DNA from: Dasania marina DSM 21967
GTDB lineage: Bacteria > Pseudomonadota > Gammaproteobacteria > Pseudomonadales > Dasaniaceae
Assembly: GCF_000373485.1 (NCBI RefSeq)
Contig: NZ_KB891576.1
Location: 186,001-250,000 of the forward strand
Direction: 5' to 3'
Length of the DNA: 64,000 nt
Positions 29,860-39,003 of the stretch are shown one piece after another; position 1 is the first letter of the stretch; every line of letters begins with the position of its first letter. Below the pieces are notes generated by a model that was not told the origin of the DNA, did not search any database, and worked only from the letters and a program-made list of their open reading frames with translations. A program made the position numbers and the translations under genes.

Positions 29860-30483
29860 TTATTGAGAGGGATGTAATAGGGCGTGCAAATGCCGCAGTG
29901 TAACGCCTTCATCTTGGTAATCCAAAGTTAGCGGGATTTTTTCCTCGTCACGTACTAACACCAACGAGGGAAAGCCCGCTATAGGCCAGGACCTGGCTAT
30001 AACTATATCGTCTTGTAACTGCTGCTCTATATGCGCTGAATGCAGCTCACAGGAAAACTGTGCCTTATCTAAGTCCAACTCCCCTGCTAACTGTATTAAT
30101 ACCTCATCATCCGAAGGGTTAAGCGCGCGCAAATAATATGCCTGCTGTATTGCCAGCACCATATCCTCCGCGGCCTGCTGCCGCCCAGCCGCCAGCACCG
30201 CCCGGCAGGCGGGATAGGTGGAGCGCCTAGGCTGACATAGCCGCCAAAAATCATGGTTAAAATTAGCACCTAACTGCTGTTCAATATTTCGCCACGTTGC
30301 CTGCAGCATCTGCTGCATGGCCTGCGGCATAGGCTGCTGGCTATCGGCCGCTAGGCCGCCCAGCACCGCACGCCACGCTATGTCAGCTGGCAGTTTATTT
30401 TTTAACCGCAGCAAAGTCGATCGGTAACCCCAGCACCAGGAGCACATAGGGTCGTGAAAATAATAGAGTTGAACTTTCGTCAT
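29860..30483 (-). CDS. DsbA-family thioredoxin-fold protein
   Basis: A 207-residue protein with a thioredoxin fold of the DsbA/FrnE type. The redox motif CSWC lies at residues 14-17 within FHDPMCSWCWGY; the cis-Pro region shows GFPSLVLV. There is no signal peptide, so it is cytosolic, unlike DsbA itself. Such proteins are dithiol oxidoreductases or isomerases of unknown substrate. It is the first gene of a two-gene unit with the DUF6164-like gene and is divergent from hpf. Confidence 0.85.
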   Translation of the reverse strand: MTKVQLYYFHDPMCSWCWGYRSTLLRLKNKLPADIAWRAVLGGLAADSQQPMPQAMQQMLQATWRNIEQQLGANFNHDFWRLCQPRRSTYPACRAVLAAGRQQAAEDMVLAIQQAYYLRALNPSDDEVLIQLAGELDLDKAQFSCELHSAHIEQQLQDDIVIARSWPIAGFPSLVLVRDEEKIPLTLDYQDEGVTLRHLHALLHPSQ

Positions 30484-30622
30484 AGTAGGTACACAAAGCT
30501 ATTGCGTGGGGGGCAGTTAAAATAAATGCTAATTAGCGCATATAACTGTGAGCTAAATCAAAACCCTTTTGCAAATATCGTCTACACTGAATATGAACTC
30601 TCGGAAAAAGGTCACATTACCT

Positions 30623-31003
30623 ATGCAAATAACCATTACTGGCCATCATGTAGAAATCACCGATGGCATTCGCGAAGCCGTTAACTCTAAACTCTCCAAA
30701 ATCGACAACCACTTCCCCGACATACAGACCGTAGACGTTATCGTCACTGTCGAAAAAAACCGTCAAATCGCCGAAGCTAACACCCACTTTTTAGGTAAGG
30801 ACTTTAGTGCCAAAGCCGATAATGAAGAGCTGTATAAATCCATAGCCGAAATGAGTAGCAAATTGACCAAATTGCTGCAGCGCCAGAAGGAACAGGTGAA
30901 AGCGCATCCACATCAAAAACCTGAAGTCGCCGACACCGACTTAGAGGCAGAGCTAGAACTTATAGATGATGAGGACGAACAACTACTGGCCGCCAACCAA
31001 TAA
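30623..31003 (+). CDS. hpf: Ribosome hibernation-promoting factor (HPF / RaiA family)
   Basis: The family start MQITITGHHVEITDGIREAV is at 30623, and an AAGG lies upstream; the frame extends 18 codons further but those residues are not conserved in the family. This gives a 126-residue protein with the short-HPF beta-alpha-beta-beta-beta-alpha fold (up to about 95) and an acidic tail. It binds the 30S decoding site and, with RMF, drives 100S dimer formation in resting cells. In many relatives hpf lies behind rpoN; here it stands alone. Confidence 0.93.
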   Translation: MQITITGHHVEITDGIREAVNSKLSKIDNHFPDIQTVDVIVTVEKNRQIAEANTHFLGKDFSAKADNEELYKSIAEMSSKLTKLLQRQKEQVKAHPHQKPEVADTDLEAELELIDDEDEQLLAANQ

Positions 31004-31012
31004 CCCCTCTTT

Positions 31013-31039
31013 AGGCGCTAAACTCCGCGTTTAGCGCCT
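31013..31039. terminator. Hairpin after hpf
   Basis: AGGCGCTAAAC (31013-31023) pairs perfectly with GTTTAGCGCCT (31029-31039) around a 5-base loop, 10 bp after hpf. Only a delayed T-run follows (TTTTT near 31055), so termination strength is uncertain. Confidence 0.65.
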
Positions 31040-31179
31040 GCTCTCTTCCCCCCTTTTTATTAGCTCCCTATAACTTGTACCAACACGACTTACTACCGGC
31101 ATAAGTACAGCTGTGCATGAACACTCATACATGAACACTGCTACAATGGCCCACCACTATCACAACCAGCCGCCCCCCC

Positions 31180-32388
31180 ATGCTTTGCCAGCAAGATTAT
31201 TTACTCCATTTTCACACCCTAGATGCCGTGCTCACGCAACAACAGGCACTGTGGCAGCCGCGTGCGTTTTATCAAAGCCAAGTAGCTTGGCAACAGCAAC
31301 ACCCGCAATTATTTACCGCACTGCTAGCACTCAGCGACCAACAGGTAGAGCAACTCAGCCAAAACAATGCGCAACGCCTGCAATGGTTTAGCCACTACCT
31401 GCCCGATAGCTGCCAACAACTGGCTTGCTTTGAGCCGCCCAGCCTAAGCGCTACAAGCGCAGACATTAGCCCGTTTAAAACCGTAGCCATTCCCGGCCGC
31501 AAACTGGCACAAATACTAGCATTTAGCCAGGCCCTGCCCGACTCCCCCAACAGCTTAATTGAGTGGTGCGCAGGCAAAGGCCATCTGGGCCGTACCATCA
31601 GCAACTTGACCCAACAAACCGTGCACTGCCTAGAGTTTGACCGCCAGCTCTGCGACAGCGGCCAACAGCTGGCCCACAAACACCAAGCCGACCTGCACTT
31701 TCACCACCAGGACGTGCTGCAAGCCTTGCCTACACAACTACAAGGCCCACAGTACGACCACATAGGCCTACACGCCTGCGGCCAGCTGCACATACAACTG
31801 CTAACCACCGCCTGCCAGCAACAAGCCCAGCACATCACCCTGTCGCCCTGCTGCTACCACAAGATCGCTGCCGAGATATACCAACCGCTGTCGCCAGCCG
31901 CCGCCAACAGCGCCCTGCAACTAAGCCGGCAAGACCTACAACTGGCACAGGAAGAAACCGTCACCGGCGGACAGCGCATACACAACTTACGCTACCAAGA
32001 GCAACTGTGGCGATTGGCCTTTGACGAGCTACAACAAGCCCTTAGCGGCCAACACAGCTACCAGCCGCTGCCCTCAATTAGCAAAAAAATCTTTAGCGGC
32101 ACATTCCACGACTTTTGCCAGTGGGCCGCCAAGCACTGCCAACTTAGCCTGCCGCAAACCCTAGATGCACCCCGCTACTTGGCCAAGGGGGAGCAACGTT
32201 TACAACAGGTGCGGCGCTTAGACTTGCTGCGGCAGCTTTTTAAACGGCCACTGGAATATTGGTTAGTATTAGATCGCATTTTATTTTTATATCAGCAAGG
32301 TTACCAAGCTCAACTGCTGCAATTTTGCCCCAGCAGCACCAGCCCCAGAAACCTACTGATCAGCGCAAAGCGGCAAACTGTTCAATAA
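31180..32388 (+). CDS. Class I SAM-dependent methyltransferase (Methyltransf_32-like)
   Basis: A 402-residue protein, rich in Gln and His. The SAM-binding region is near residue 127 (LIEWCAGKGHLGRTIS), and a conserved SPCCYHK segment near 224 is typical of the Methyltransf_32 group, related to eukaryotic METTL25. The substrate is unknown. It starts at an ATG in a CCCCCC context without a clear ribosome site, so the exact start is uncertain. It is followed by the tRNA-Glu/tRNA-Asp pair. Confidence 0.75.
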   Translation: MLCQQDYLLHFHTLDAVLTQQQALWQPRAFYQSQVAWQQQHPQLFTALLALSDQQVEQLSQNNAQRLQWFSHYLPDSCQQLACFEPPSLSATSADISPFKTVAIPGRKLAQILAFSQALPDSPNSLIEWCAGKGHLGRTISNLTQQTVHCLEFDRQLCDSGQQLAHKHQADLHFHHQDVLQALPTQLQGPQYDHIGLHACGQLHIQLLTTACQQQAQHITLSPCCYHKIAAEIYQPLSPAAANSALQLSRQDLQLAQEETVTGGQRIHNLRYQEQLWRLAFDELQQALSGQHSYQPLPSISKKIFSGTFHDFCQWAAKHCQLSLPQTLDAPRYLAKGEQRLQQVRRLDLLRQLFKRPLEYWLVLDRILFLYQQGYQAQLLQFCPSSTSPRNLLISAKRQTVQ

Positions 32389-32453
32389 ATCACCCAGCAC
32401 TGCTCAAGCAGTCACCAACTACCGCTTTTTTTAGCCTTAAATGACATTAGGTG

Positions 32454-32481
32454 TTGACGTAGTCGCTCAGCCTCTTATAAT
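32454..32481 (+). promoter_or_regulatory. Sigma-70 promoter for the tRNA-Glu/tRNA-Asp unit
   Basis: TTGACG (32454-32459) and TATAAT (32476-32481) are separated by 16 bp, followed by a GC-rich TCGCGTCG discriminator. The first tRNA begins 38 bp after the -10 box. Confidence 0.85.
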
Positions 32482-32518
32482 TCGCGTCGTTTTCAGCATA
32501 TAGCTGTAGGCACTCTGC

Positions 32519-32594
32519 GTCCCCATCGTCTAGAGGCCTAGGACACCGCCCTTTCACGGCGGTAACAGGGGTTCGAACCCCCTTGGGGACGCCA
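32519..32594 (+). tRNA. tRNA-Glu (TTC)
   Basis: A 76-nt tRNA with encoded CCA. The acceptor stem is GTCCCCA/TGGGGAC; the anticodon stem CCGCC/GGCGG encloses CTTTCAC with anticodon TTC. Confidence 0.97.
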
Positions 32595-32633
32595 TTATTT
32601 TTTATTCGTTGTATGGATACTGCGAAATTCTAA

Positions 32634-32710
32634 GGACCGGTAGTTCAGCTGGTTAGAATGCCGGCCTGTCACGCCGGAGGTCGCGGGTTCGAGTCCCGTC
32701 CGGTCCGCCA
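32634..32710 (+). tRNA. tRNA-Asp (GTC)
   Basis: A 77-nt tRNA with encoded CCA. The acceptor stem is GGACCGG/CCGGTCC; the anticodon stem CCGGC/GCCGG encloses CTGTCAC with anticodon GTC. It lies 39 bp after tRNA-Glu and shares its promoter. Confidence 0.97.
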
Positions 32711-32730
32711 CTTATAAGACAACCCATCAG

Positions 32731-32752
32731 CCACCGTCCGGTGGTTTTTTTA
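32731..32752 (+). terminator. Rho-independent terminator of the tRNA unit
   Basis: CCACCG pairs with CGGTGG around a 2-base loop and is followed by seven T, 20 bp after tRNA-Asp. Confidence 0.9.
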
Positions 32753-33540
32753 TATCTGAAATTTGACCCATAAGGGGCTCGAACCCAATAGCGGGTTTGA
32801 AAAACTTCGCCTACGGCGGAGTTTTGTCGCCAGCTTTACTCATGGCGCCTCGCAGAGGTTGTAACAGCCTCAAGCTGTTACAAACAGTCTCGTCCTGAAT
32901 TACGCGCCAGCCTAGCTACAACTACCACCTACATAATCTTGTCATGCCCACTACCTAATCTTGTCATACCGGCGAACGCCGGTATCCATGCTTTTTTCTC
33001 TTAATGTTTATCGCAGTAATTTGCCTGGCCGGGTTCCGCCCTGCTAGGCGGGTTACTTGACTCGCTACGCTCGGCCTACGGCCCGACCTAAAGGTCGTTC
33101 AACGCAAAATACGCTTATGTGCTTTTGCTTGCCCAAAAGAAAGCTAACCAAAGAAAACGGCACCCCTACTTCATTCGGGTGCCCTGTGCTACTCACAAAT
33201 TTCGCCTAGTGAGGAATTTGGACGCCAGTTTTATCATGGCGCCCGAAGGGTGAAAATACGCTAAGGCGTATTTGAATCCAAAATTAGCGGTCGCTTCCGA
33301 ACTCACCTTTTGAAGATACTCAATCTTCAAAAGGCTCAGACATGCGTCGCTGCTTCGCCCCGCTAATTTTCTCCGTTGCTCGGCGACTCCCAAGGGGAAT
33401 CTGGGTGCTCCGTAGATGGGTAATCACTAGAATTGATTATTTATGGGAGTATTTACACTCTCGTGTTTGCATATAGACATTATTTTCCATATACGGACAT
33501 AATAAGTAAAATCACCTCACTTAAACTATCACTCAGTCAC
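32753..33540. other. Repeat-rich non-coding stretch after the tRNA pair
   Basis: It contains a REP-like palindrome (GTCATACCGGCG...CGCCGGTATCC, 32963-32987), two related segments around CGCCAG-TTTA-CATGGCGC (near 32828 and 33217), a GGCACCC/GGGTGCC hairpin near 33160 after the word CCAAAAGAAAGC, and AACAGC/GCTGTT near 32867. The CCAAAAGAAAG...GGCACCC block resembles dispersed repeats in other gammaproteobacteria that are often mis-annotated as genes (from memory). Short frames here, including 33193-33393, have no protein character. Confidence 0.6.
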
Positions 33541-33552
33541 GGAGAAAAAATA

Positions 33553-34140
33553 TTGAACAATGAATGGGACGAATATGCCGAAGGCTGGGATGCTGACGAC
33601 GCAGTACAAGAGTATGCCAACAAGGCTTTTAAGGAACTGGCTAATATTATCGAGCTTAACGACAGCCTATCTATCTTTGATTTTGGTTGTGGCACAGGCT
33701 CTCTTACTGAAATATTGAGCCCAAGAGTAAAAGATATTATTGCCCTTGATGGCTCATCAGAAATGATAAAGCATCTGGCCAATAAAAATTTAAACAACGT
33801 CTCAACTATCCCCGGATTTTTAACTCAAGAGTTAATTGACAGCCACCCTCATCTAACAAAGAAATTCGACTTAATCGTTGCATCTTCCGTTTGTGGTTTT
33901 CTACCTGACTATAATCTGACATTAGGACTACTCAAATCTCTTTTAAAAACCGATGGTATATTTGTTCAATGGGACTGGCTATCAGATGATGACAATTCTG
34001 GCATGGGTTTATCGGAAGCCAACGCATTACGCGTTCTAAAGGAAAACGGCTTCGTTGAAGTAGAAACAAAAAAACCATTTTCAATGAAAAGCTCAAAAGG
34101 CACACTGGAAGTATTAATGGCTATAGGCAAACAGCGCTAA
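33553..34140 (+). CDS. Class I SAM-dependent methyltransferase, TTG start
   Basis: The frame opens at 33433, but the extra 40 residues are hydrophobic-aromatic and unlike the family. A TTG at 33553 is preceded by GGAG with exactly 8 bases between, and the family-like N terminus NNEWDEYAEGWD follows, so I take TTG as the start (195 residues). The SAM-binding motif is SIFDFGCGTGSLTEI near residue 38, with an acidic residue at IALDGS. The target is unknown. It is a lone gene after a repeat-rich region downstream of a tRNA pair and is richer in A+T than its neighbours, which hints at acquisition. Confidence 0.82.
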   Translation: MNNEWDEYAEGWDADDAVQEYANKAFKELANIIELNDSLSIFDFGCGTGSLTEILSPRVKDIIALDGSSEMIKHLANKNLNNVSTIPGFLTQELIDSHPHLTKKFDLIVASSVCGFLPDYNLTLGLLKSLLKTDGIFVQWDWLSDDDNSGMGLSEANALRVLKENGFVEVETKKPFSMKSSKGTLEVLMAIGKQR

Positions 34141-34201
34141 AACATTATCAAGGCCAGAACCTCCTTATAATCAGAGTCCCCTTATAAATAGGCATATAAA
34201 A

Positions 34202-34447
34202 GTGATCAACTGCAACCAACACGACTACATAGAAATAGCCTGCCTATACCAGCTGCCAATCAAACTCACCCTTAAATCAGGCGCCCCCATAGCAGCCACC
34301 GCTATCGACACCCAACGCAACGACGCAAAAGAAGAATGCATAAAAATAAAAGTCGGCTCCGACCATCAACTCATCGTTTTAAACGACATCAGCACCATGC
34401 AAGCCCTAATAGCTAACCCTCACTTTGATACGATTAGCTTTAGCTAA
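34202..34447 (+). CDS. rof: Rho-binding antiterminator (Rof / YaeO family)
   Basis: An 81-residue protein from a GTG start. The sequence INCNQHDYIEIACLYQLPIK, then LTLKSG, DTQRN and KEECIKI, follows the Rof/YaeO pattern (I-x-C-x-x-x-D-Y-x-E-x-A-C), an Sm-like fold that binds transcription terminator Rho and inhibits it. The length fits E. coli Rof (84 to 86). An AGG lies 9 bases before the GTG. It lies between the methyltransferase and fumC on the same strand. Recognition is by eye and moderate. Confidence 0.75.
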   Translation: MINCNQHDYIEIACLYQLPIKLTLKSGAPIAATAIDTQRNDAKEECIKIKVGSDHQLIVLNDISTMQALIANPHFDTISFS

Positions 34448-34617
34448 CACGCTAGGCCTACATCTATACCCACCCCTACACTTACCCCGTAACAGAAAAC
34501 CTAATCGCCTAACCTACCCCCACTCCAAAAACCAAACGCAACAAGACAAAGCCCACCGAAACCAGCTACAGTTACCACTACAATTACATTACTCACAACC
34601 ACAGAGTAAAGCCCACC

Positions 34618-36015
34618 ATGGCCACAACTAAAAAAACCTACCGCATAGAAAAAGACAGCATGGGTGAAGTACGCATACCTATCGATGCACTATATGGCGC
34701 GCAAACCCAGCGCGCGCTAGATAATTTCACCATTAGTTCACTCACCTTGCCGCGCAGTTTTATACGCGCACTGGGCTTAATGAAACAGGCCTGCGCTGCG
34801 GCCAATGATGAACTGGGCCTGTTAGATACCGACATAGCCAACGCCATACAGCAGGCGGCCAGCGCGGTAGCGCAGGGGGATTACGATAACGCGTTTGCGA
34901 TAGATATTTTTCAAACAGGCTCGGGCACTAGCAGTAATATGAACGCCAATGAGGTGATAGCCAAACTGGCTAGCAGCGCCTTAAAGCAAGCAGTACACCC
35001 CAACGACCACGTAAATTGCGGGCAAAGCTCTAATGATGTTATCCCCAGCTGTATACATGTGAGTGCCAGCTTGGCTATTGCCGAGCAATTGCTGCCCAGC
35101 CTGCAACATTTGATCACCTGTATTAACGAGAAAAGTCTGCACTATATCGACACGGTAAAAACCGGCCGCACCCACCTAATGGATGCCATGCCCATTACCC
35201 TACAACAGGAGTTAGGCGGCTGGGCAGCGCAGCTGCAACACAATACCGAACGCATAAATCACAACCTCAGCGACCTACAGCGCTTAGCTATAGGAGGCAC
35301 CGCGGTGGGCACGGGCATTAATACCCACGCCGATTTTGGCGCTAAGGTATGCGCGCAACTGCAACAACTCACTGGCTTACCTTTCAGCACCAGCGATAAT
35401 TATTTTGCCGCTATCAGCAGCCAAGATAGCGCAGTCGCCATGAGCGGCGAATTAAAAACACTGGCGGTAAGCCTGATGAAAATCAGCAATGATTTACGCT
35501 GGATGAACAGCGGCCCATTAAGTGGCCTAGCGGAAATTACCCTGCCAGAGTTGCAACCCGGCAGCAGCATCATGCCCGGCAAAATTAACCCGGTTATCCC
35601 CGAAGCTGTGGCCATGGCCTGCGCCCAAGTAATAGGTAACGACAGCACCATTACTGTGGCTGGGCAGTCGGGAAACTTTCAGCTCAATGTGATGTTGCCG
35701 ATCATCGCTTACAATTTATTGCAAAGCATAGAATTATTAAGCAACGCGCTGCGCGCCTTGGCCGACCAAGCCATTAGTGGCTTTAGCGTTAACAGCGAAC
35801 ACTTGCAGGCCAACCTTAGCAACAACCCCATACTGGTTACCGCGCTAAATAAAACCATAGGCTACGACTTAGGTGCCGCCATTGCTAAACGCGCCTACCA
35901 CGAAAAACGCCCGGTTATTGATGTAGCCGTAGAAATGACCGACTATAGCCGCGAGCAACTCGAACAACTGCTAGACCCGAAAAAACTCACCCAGGCATCC
36001 CAACCCACAGGCTAA
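34618..36015 (+). CDS. fumC: Class II fumarate hydratase
   Basis: A 465-residue enzyme of the fumarase/aspartase superfamily that interconverts fumarate and malate without an iron-sulfur cluster. Evidence: the TGSGTSSNMNANEVIA and NCGQSSNDVIPS segments, the TGRTHLMDAMP segment, and the signature GSSIMPGKINPV with the catalytic Ser. The length matches E. coli FumC (467). The segments that distinguish it from aspartase fit FumC. It is followed 22 bp later by the MOSC gene. Confidence 0.95.
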   Translation: MATTKKTYRIEKDSMGEVRIPIDALYGAQTQRALDNFTISSLTLPRSFIRALGLMKQACAAANDELGLLDTDIANAIQQAASAVAQGDYDNAFAIDIFQTGSGTSSNMNANEVIAKLASSALKQAVHPNDHVNCGQSSNDVIPSCIHVSASLAIAEQLLPSLQHLITCINEKSLHYIDTVKTGRTHLMDAMPITLQQELGGWAAQLQHNTERINHNLSDLQRLAIGGTAVGTGINTHADFGAKVCAQLQQLTGLPFSTSDNYFAAISSQDSAVAMSGELKTLAVSLMKISNDLRWMNSGPLSGLAEITLPELQPGSSIMPGKINPVIPEAVAMACAQVIGNDSTITVAGQSGNFQLNVMLPIIAYNLLQSIELLSNALRALADQAISGFSVNSEHLQANLSNNPILVTALNKTIGYDLGAAIAKRAYHEKRPVIDVAVEMTDYSREQLEQLLDPKKLTQASQPTG

Positions 36016-36037
36016 TTAGCTACTGCAACTACACACT

Positions 36038-36721
36038 ATGACGCAACCGCATTACCTTAATGGCCTTTACATAGGCCAAGTTGAACAACTCTACGGTATG
36101 GCAACTGCCATTAATAAACAGCCTGTTAGCGGCAGCCTGCAACTAACCACTACCGGCTTACACGGCGACGCCAGCGCCGACCAACGCCACCACGGTGGCC
36201 CCGAGCGCGCCCTGCACCACTACCCCGCCGAGCACTACGCTTATTGGCAACAAAAATATGTTGGCGCTAATATCTGGCAAGCACCAGGCATGGGCGAAAA
36301 CCTAAGCACCACTGGCATGACCGAGCAAACCGTTTACTTAGGCGATCGCTACCAGTGGGGCGAGGCCATAATAGAAGTTAGCCAGCCTCGCTCGCCTTGT
36401 TTTAAACTGAATAAACGCTGGGGGATTGAAGGATTCTCTACCGGCATGCAAGACATCAGCCGTTGCGGTTGGTTATATCGGGTAATACAAACTGGGCTAG
36501 TGAGCCAAGAGCAACCGCTACAATTAATTGACCGCCCCGCTAACGCCATGAGCTTGCAACAAGTCTGCGATAGCTTTTTTGGCGATCCGTTAAACCCAGC
36601 GGGATTAAAACAGCTCGGCCAACAAAGCCGTTTATCAGTTAGCTGGATGGCCAAGGTGCAGCAAAGGCTAGCAAGCCAAACCGTAGAGAATTGGAACTTT
36701 CGTTTATTAGGTCACGAATAA
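36038..36721 (+). CDS. MOSC-domain protein (YiiM-like)
   Basis: A 227-residue MOSC domain protein. GLHGDASADQRHHGGPERALHHYP and the sequence around PRSPCFKLNKRWG with its conserved Cys match the YiiM group, in which the Cys is thought to coordinate a molybdenum cofactor; YiiM reduces N-hydroxylated compounds. A C-terminal 3-alpha domain (residues about 165-225) is present. It starts 22 bp after fumC, probably co-transcribed. It would depend on the molybdenum cofactor made by moeA and moaCDE. Confidence 0.88.
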   Translation: MTQPHYLNGLYIGQVEQLYGMATAINKQPVSGSLQLTTTGLHGDASADQRHHGGPERALHHYPAEHYAYWQQKYVGANIWQAPGMGENLSTTGMTEQTVYLGDRYQWGEAIIEVSQPRSPCFKLNKRWGIEGFSTGMQDISRCGWLYRVIQTGLVSQEQPLQLIDRPANAMSLQQVCDSFFGDPLNPAGLKQLGQQSRLSVSWMAKVQQRLASQTVENWNFRLLGHE

Positions 36722-36722
36722 A

Positions 36723-36747
36723 AAAGGCCTACGCTAGGCAGGCCTTT
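36723..36747. terminator. Bidirectional terminator between MOSC gene and TonB receptor gene
   Basis: AAAGGCCT (36723-36730) pairs with AGGCCTTT (36740-36747) between convergent genes. A-rich and short T-rich flanks make it usable from both sides. Confidence 0.65.
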
Positions 36748-36811
36748 ATAAAATGTAGAAAAATAATCCAGCACGAACTAACGTGCTTAGCAAATAAGTT
36801 AACGCGCTACA

Positions 36812-38881
36812 CTAAAAACTCACCCGCATACCAAACTCCACCGAGCGCCCCGCTTCTGGCGCAGAGTCACGTAAAAAACTGACACTGCCGCGTATTTCTT
36901 CATCGGTTAGATTTTTCAATTTCACAAATAATAAATACTCTTGCGCACCACCCTCGTTAAAACGGTAGCTAGCTCCGGCATCCCAACGGGTATAACCCGC
37001 CGTGCTCAACTCAAAGTCGCCGGGTTTGTTTTGCTTGGCGGCATCGATTACCGAGAGGTAAGTATTAAAGGGGCCACGGTTGTAATCCAAGCGGCTACCC
37101 AAGCGTGAAGGCGGCATGCGCGGTACATCAGCACCATTTTTTAATTCGCCCTTAATCGCATCACCAAACAGGCTGAGGTCAAACTCGCCCGCTAAAGCCT
37201 CACCCAAGGCAAGGCTAAACTCAAACTCCACGCCGGTGAAAGTGGCATCTTGCTGCCTGTAAGCAAAGATATCAGTTTCATCTTGCACGCTGCCGCTATT
37301 AGCCAAGTAGATGTAGTCACTAAAATCGTTGTAGTAGGCGGTGATAAAACCATCGACTAACTCGCTTTGGTAACTAAGTGATAGCTCGGCGTTATTGGCC
37401 CGCTCGGTGCTCAACTGACGATTGCCTAACTCTATGACACCGGAGGCGGCGTGAGTGATGTAATCACCTAGGTTGGCAGCCACATTAGAGAATAACTCTT
37501 CCGTAACCGGCGCTCGTTCCGAGCTAGAAAGCGCAGCACCCAACTGCCATTGCTGGTCGATTTGCCACAGAGCAGAGGTCGATAGGCTTAGGCTGTTATA
37601 ACTTTCCTCCGCTATTGTACCCTTAGGTTTAAAGCTGTCTTTATCTAGTCTAGCCCCCAGCTCATACACCACATCGTTGTGGTGAAAGTCTTCCACAATA
37701 AACAGGCCGTAGCGGCTAAGCTCCGTTTGCGGGATAAACGCCTCGGCACCAATGGCCGAGAAGTCTGACTGCACAAACTGCATGCCCAGCGCGCCGTGTA
37801 AACCTGCCAACTCGCGGTGTACCAGCTCTATGCGGCCTTCCCAGGCCTCGTTGCTAAATCGGGTGCCACGCTCGCTAATCCCCGTGGCCTCGTCCTGCTC
37901 TAGCTCATCGTGCTGATAATCGCTGTAGCTCAGTGCCCAGCGTACGCTCTCGATAACGTGATCTTCGGAGAGGTTATGGGGCAAGATAGCGCCGCGCAGG
38001 TCGTAGCGGGTTTGTTGCATATCCAGACGGATAATTTCCTCGCCGGCCTCTTCCTGCTCTGCACCTAGATGTTCGTCTTCATGAGCAGCGTGCGCACCCG
38101 GCGGCAGGCCATATTCATTGTCCAAACGGTTAACGGCTAAGCCTATATAGCCCAAGTCAAAAAAGTAGCTGCCGCCAAAAGTAAAACTGCTTAGCTCACT
38201 ATCAGAGTTGGCCATTTGGCCCTTGTTTTCGCGCTCATGTTCATCAGGTACTGACGCCGCATAGCCGGGTATGGCGATGTTATTAGTTTCGCGGGTTACG
38301 CCACTCACATAAAAGGCAGCTTGCTCGTTGCCCCCTTCTAACTTGAATACGGCGGTATTTTCATCATTGACACTGCCGTGCCGTAACTCCAGCGCCCCGC
38401 TTAGCTGCTCGGGCGCAGATTCGGGCACACGGCCATCGATAACATTCACTACGCCGCCTATGGCACCACCGCCAAATAACAGGGTTGATGGCCCCCTGAG
38501 CACCTCTATGGAGTCTGCCAGCACTGGCTCTACCGCCACCGCATGATCGGCGCTAGTATTTGAGGCATCGCCACTGCCGGTGCCGTTTTGCAATACGGTA
38601 ACTCTAGCGCCCTGCTGGCCGCGTATCACCGGTTGGCCCACTGCGGGGCCAAAAGAGGCGTTGGCCAAGCCCGGCATATTGGCTAGGGTTTCGCCTAGGT
38701 TGCTGGCTACTTTATCGCGCAGTGCCTCACCCTTAAGCACCGTTACCGGCAACGCGGTTTGCGCATCGGTTTTGTGTATAGGGGTGGTAACCAGTACGTG
38801 CTCCATTTCCAGAGCATAAGCAAAAGACGGTAGGTATACGCCGCACAGCATCAAAGCTGGCAACACAATAGATTTTTGCAT
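36812..38881 (-). CDS. TonB-dependent outer-membrane receptor, ZnuD-like
   Basis: A 689-residue outer-membrane receptor: signal peptide (1-23), TonB box region, plug domain (about 30-150, with GETLANMPGLANASFGP and VLRGPSTLLFGGGAIGGVVNVI), then a 22-strand barrel ending in Phe (GMRVSF). A His- and Glu-rich loop lies around residues 265-280 (HAAHEDEHLGAEQEEAGEE), as in ZnuD-type zinc receptors, and the following QTRYDLRG also fits. I infer a role in zinc (or other divalent metal) uptake. No Zur box was recognised upstream. A small His/Cys-containing periplasmic protein precedes it on the same strand. Confidence 0.85.
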   Translation of the reverse strand: MQKSIVLPALMLCGVYLPSFAYALEMEHVLVTTPIHKTDAQTALPVTVLKGEALRDKVASNLGETLANMPGLANASFGPAVGQPVIRGQQGARVTVLQNGTGSGDASNTSADHAVAVEPVLADSIEVLRGPSTLLFGGGAIGGVVNVIDGRVPESAPEQLSGALELRHGSVNDENTAVFKLEGGNEQAAFYVSGVTRETNNIAIPGYAASVPDEHERENKGQMANSDSELSSFTFGGSYFFDLGYIGLAVNRLDNEYGLPPGAHAAHEDEHLGAEQEEAGEEIIRLDMQQTRYDLRGAILPHNLSEDHVIESVRWALSYSDYQHDELEQDEATGISERGTRFSNEAWEGRIELVHRELAGLHGALGMQFVQSDFSAIGAEAFIPQTELSRYGLFIVEDFHHNDVVYELGARLDKDSFKPKGTIAEESYNSLSLSTSALWQIDQQWQLGAALSSSERAPVTEELFSNVAANLGDYITHAASGVIELGNRQLSTERANNAELSLSYQSELVDGFITAYYNDFSDYIYLANSGSVQDETDIFAYRQQDATFTGVEFEFSLALGEALAGEFDLSLFGDAIKGELKNGADVPRMPPSRLGSRLDYNRGPFNTYLSVIDAAKQNKPGDFELSTAGYTRWDAGASYRFNEGGAQEYLLFVKLKNLTDEEIRGSVSFLRDSAPEAGRSVEFGMRVSF

Positions 38882-39003
38882 GATATTTCCTCATAGGTAT
38901 TCGGCCAGCGCTAGCTCGGAGAACGATAGCTCGAGCAATGGCCATAACTTGTTTTAACTAAGTTTTAACTGTGGTGTAGCTGTGGTTTAACTAGAACCAG
39001 GGC

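Noticed and set aside
31113-31391. 92-codon frame overlapping the methyltransferase start
   Set aside because: It overlaps the real gene in another frame and has low-complexity Pro/Ala/Thr composition.
33193-33393. 66-codon frame in the repeat-rich region
   Set aside because: It runs through repeat-like sequence of a kind often mis-annotated as a gene.
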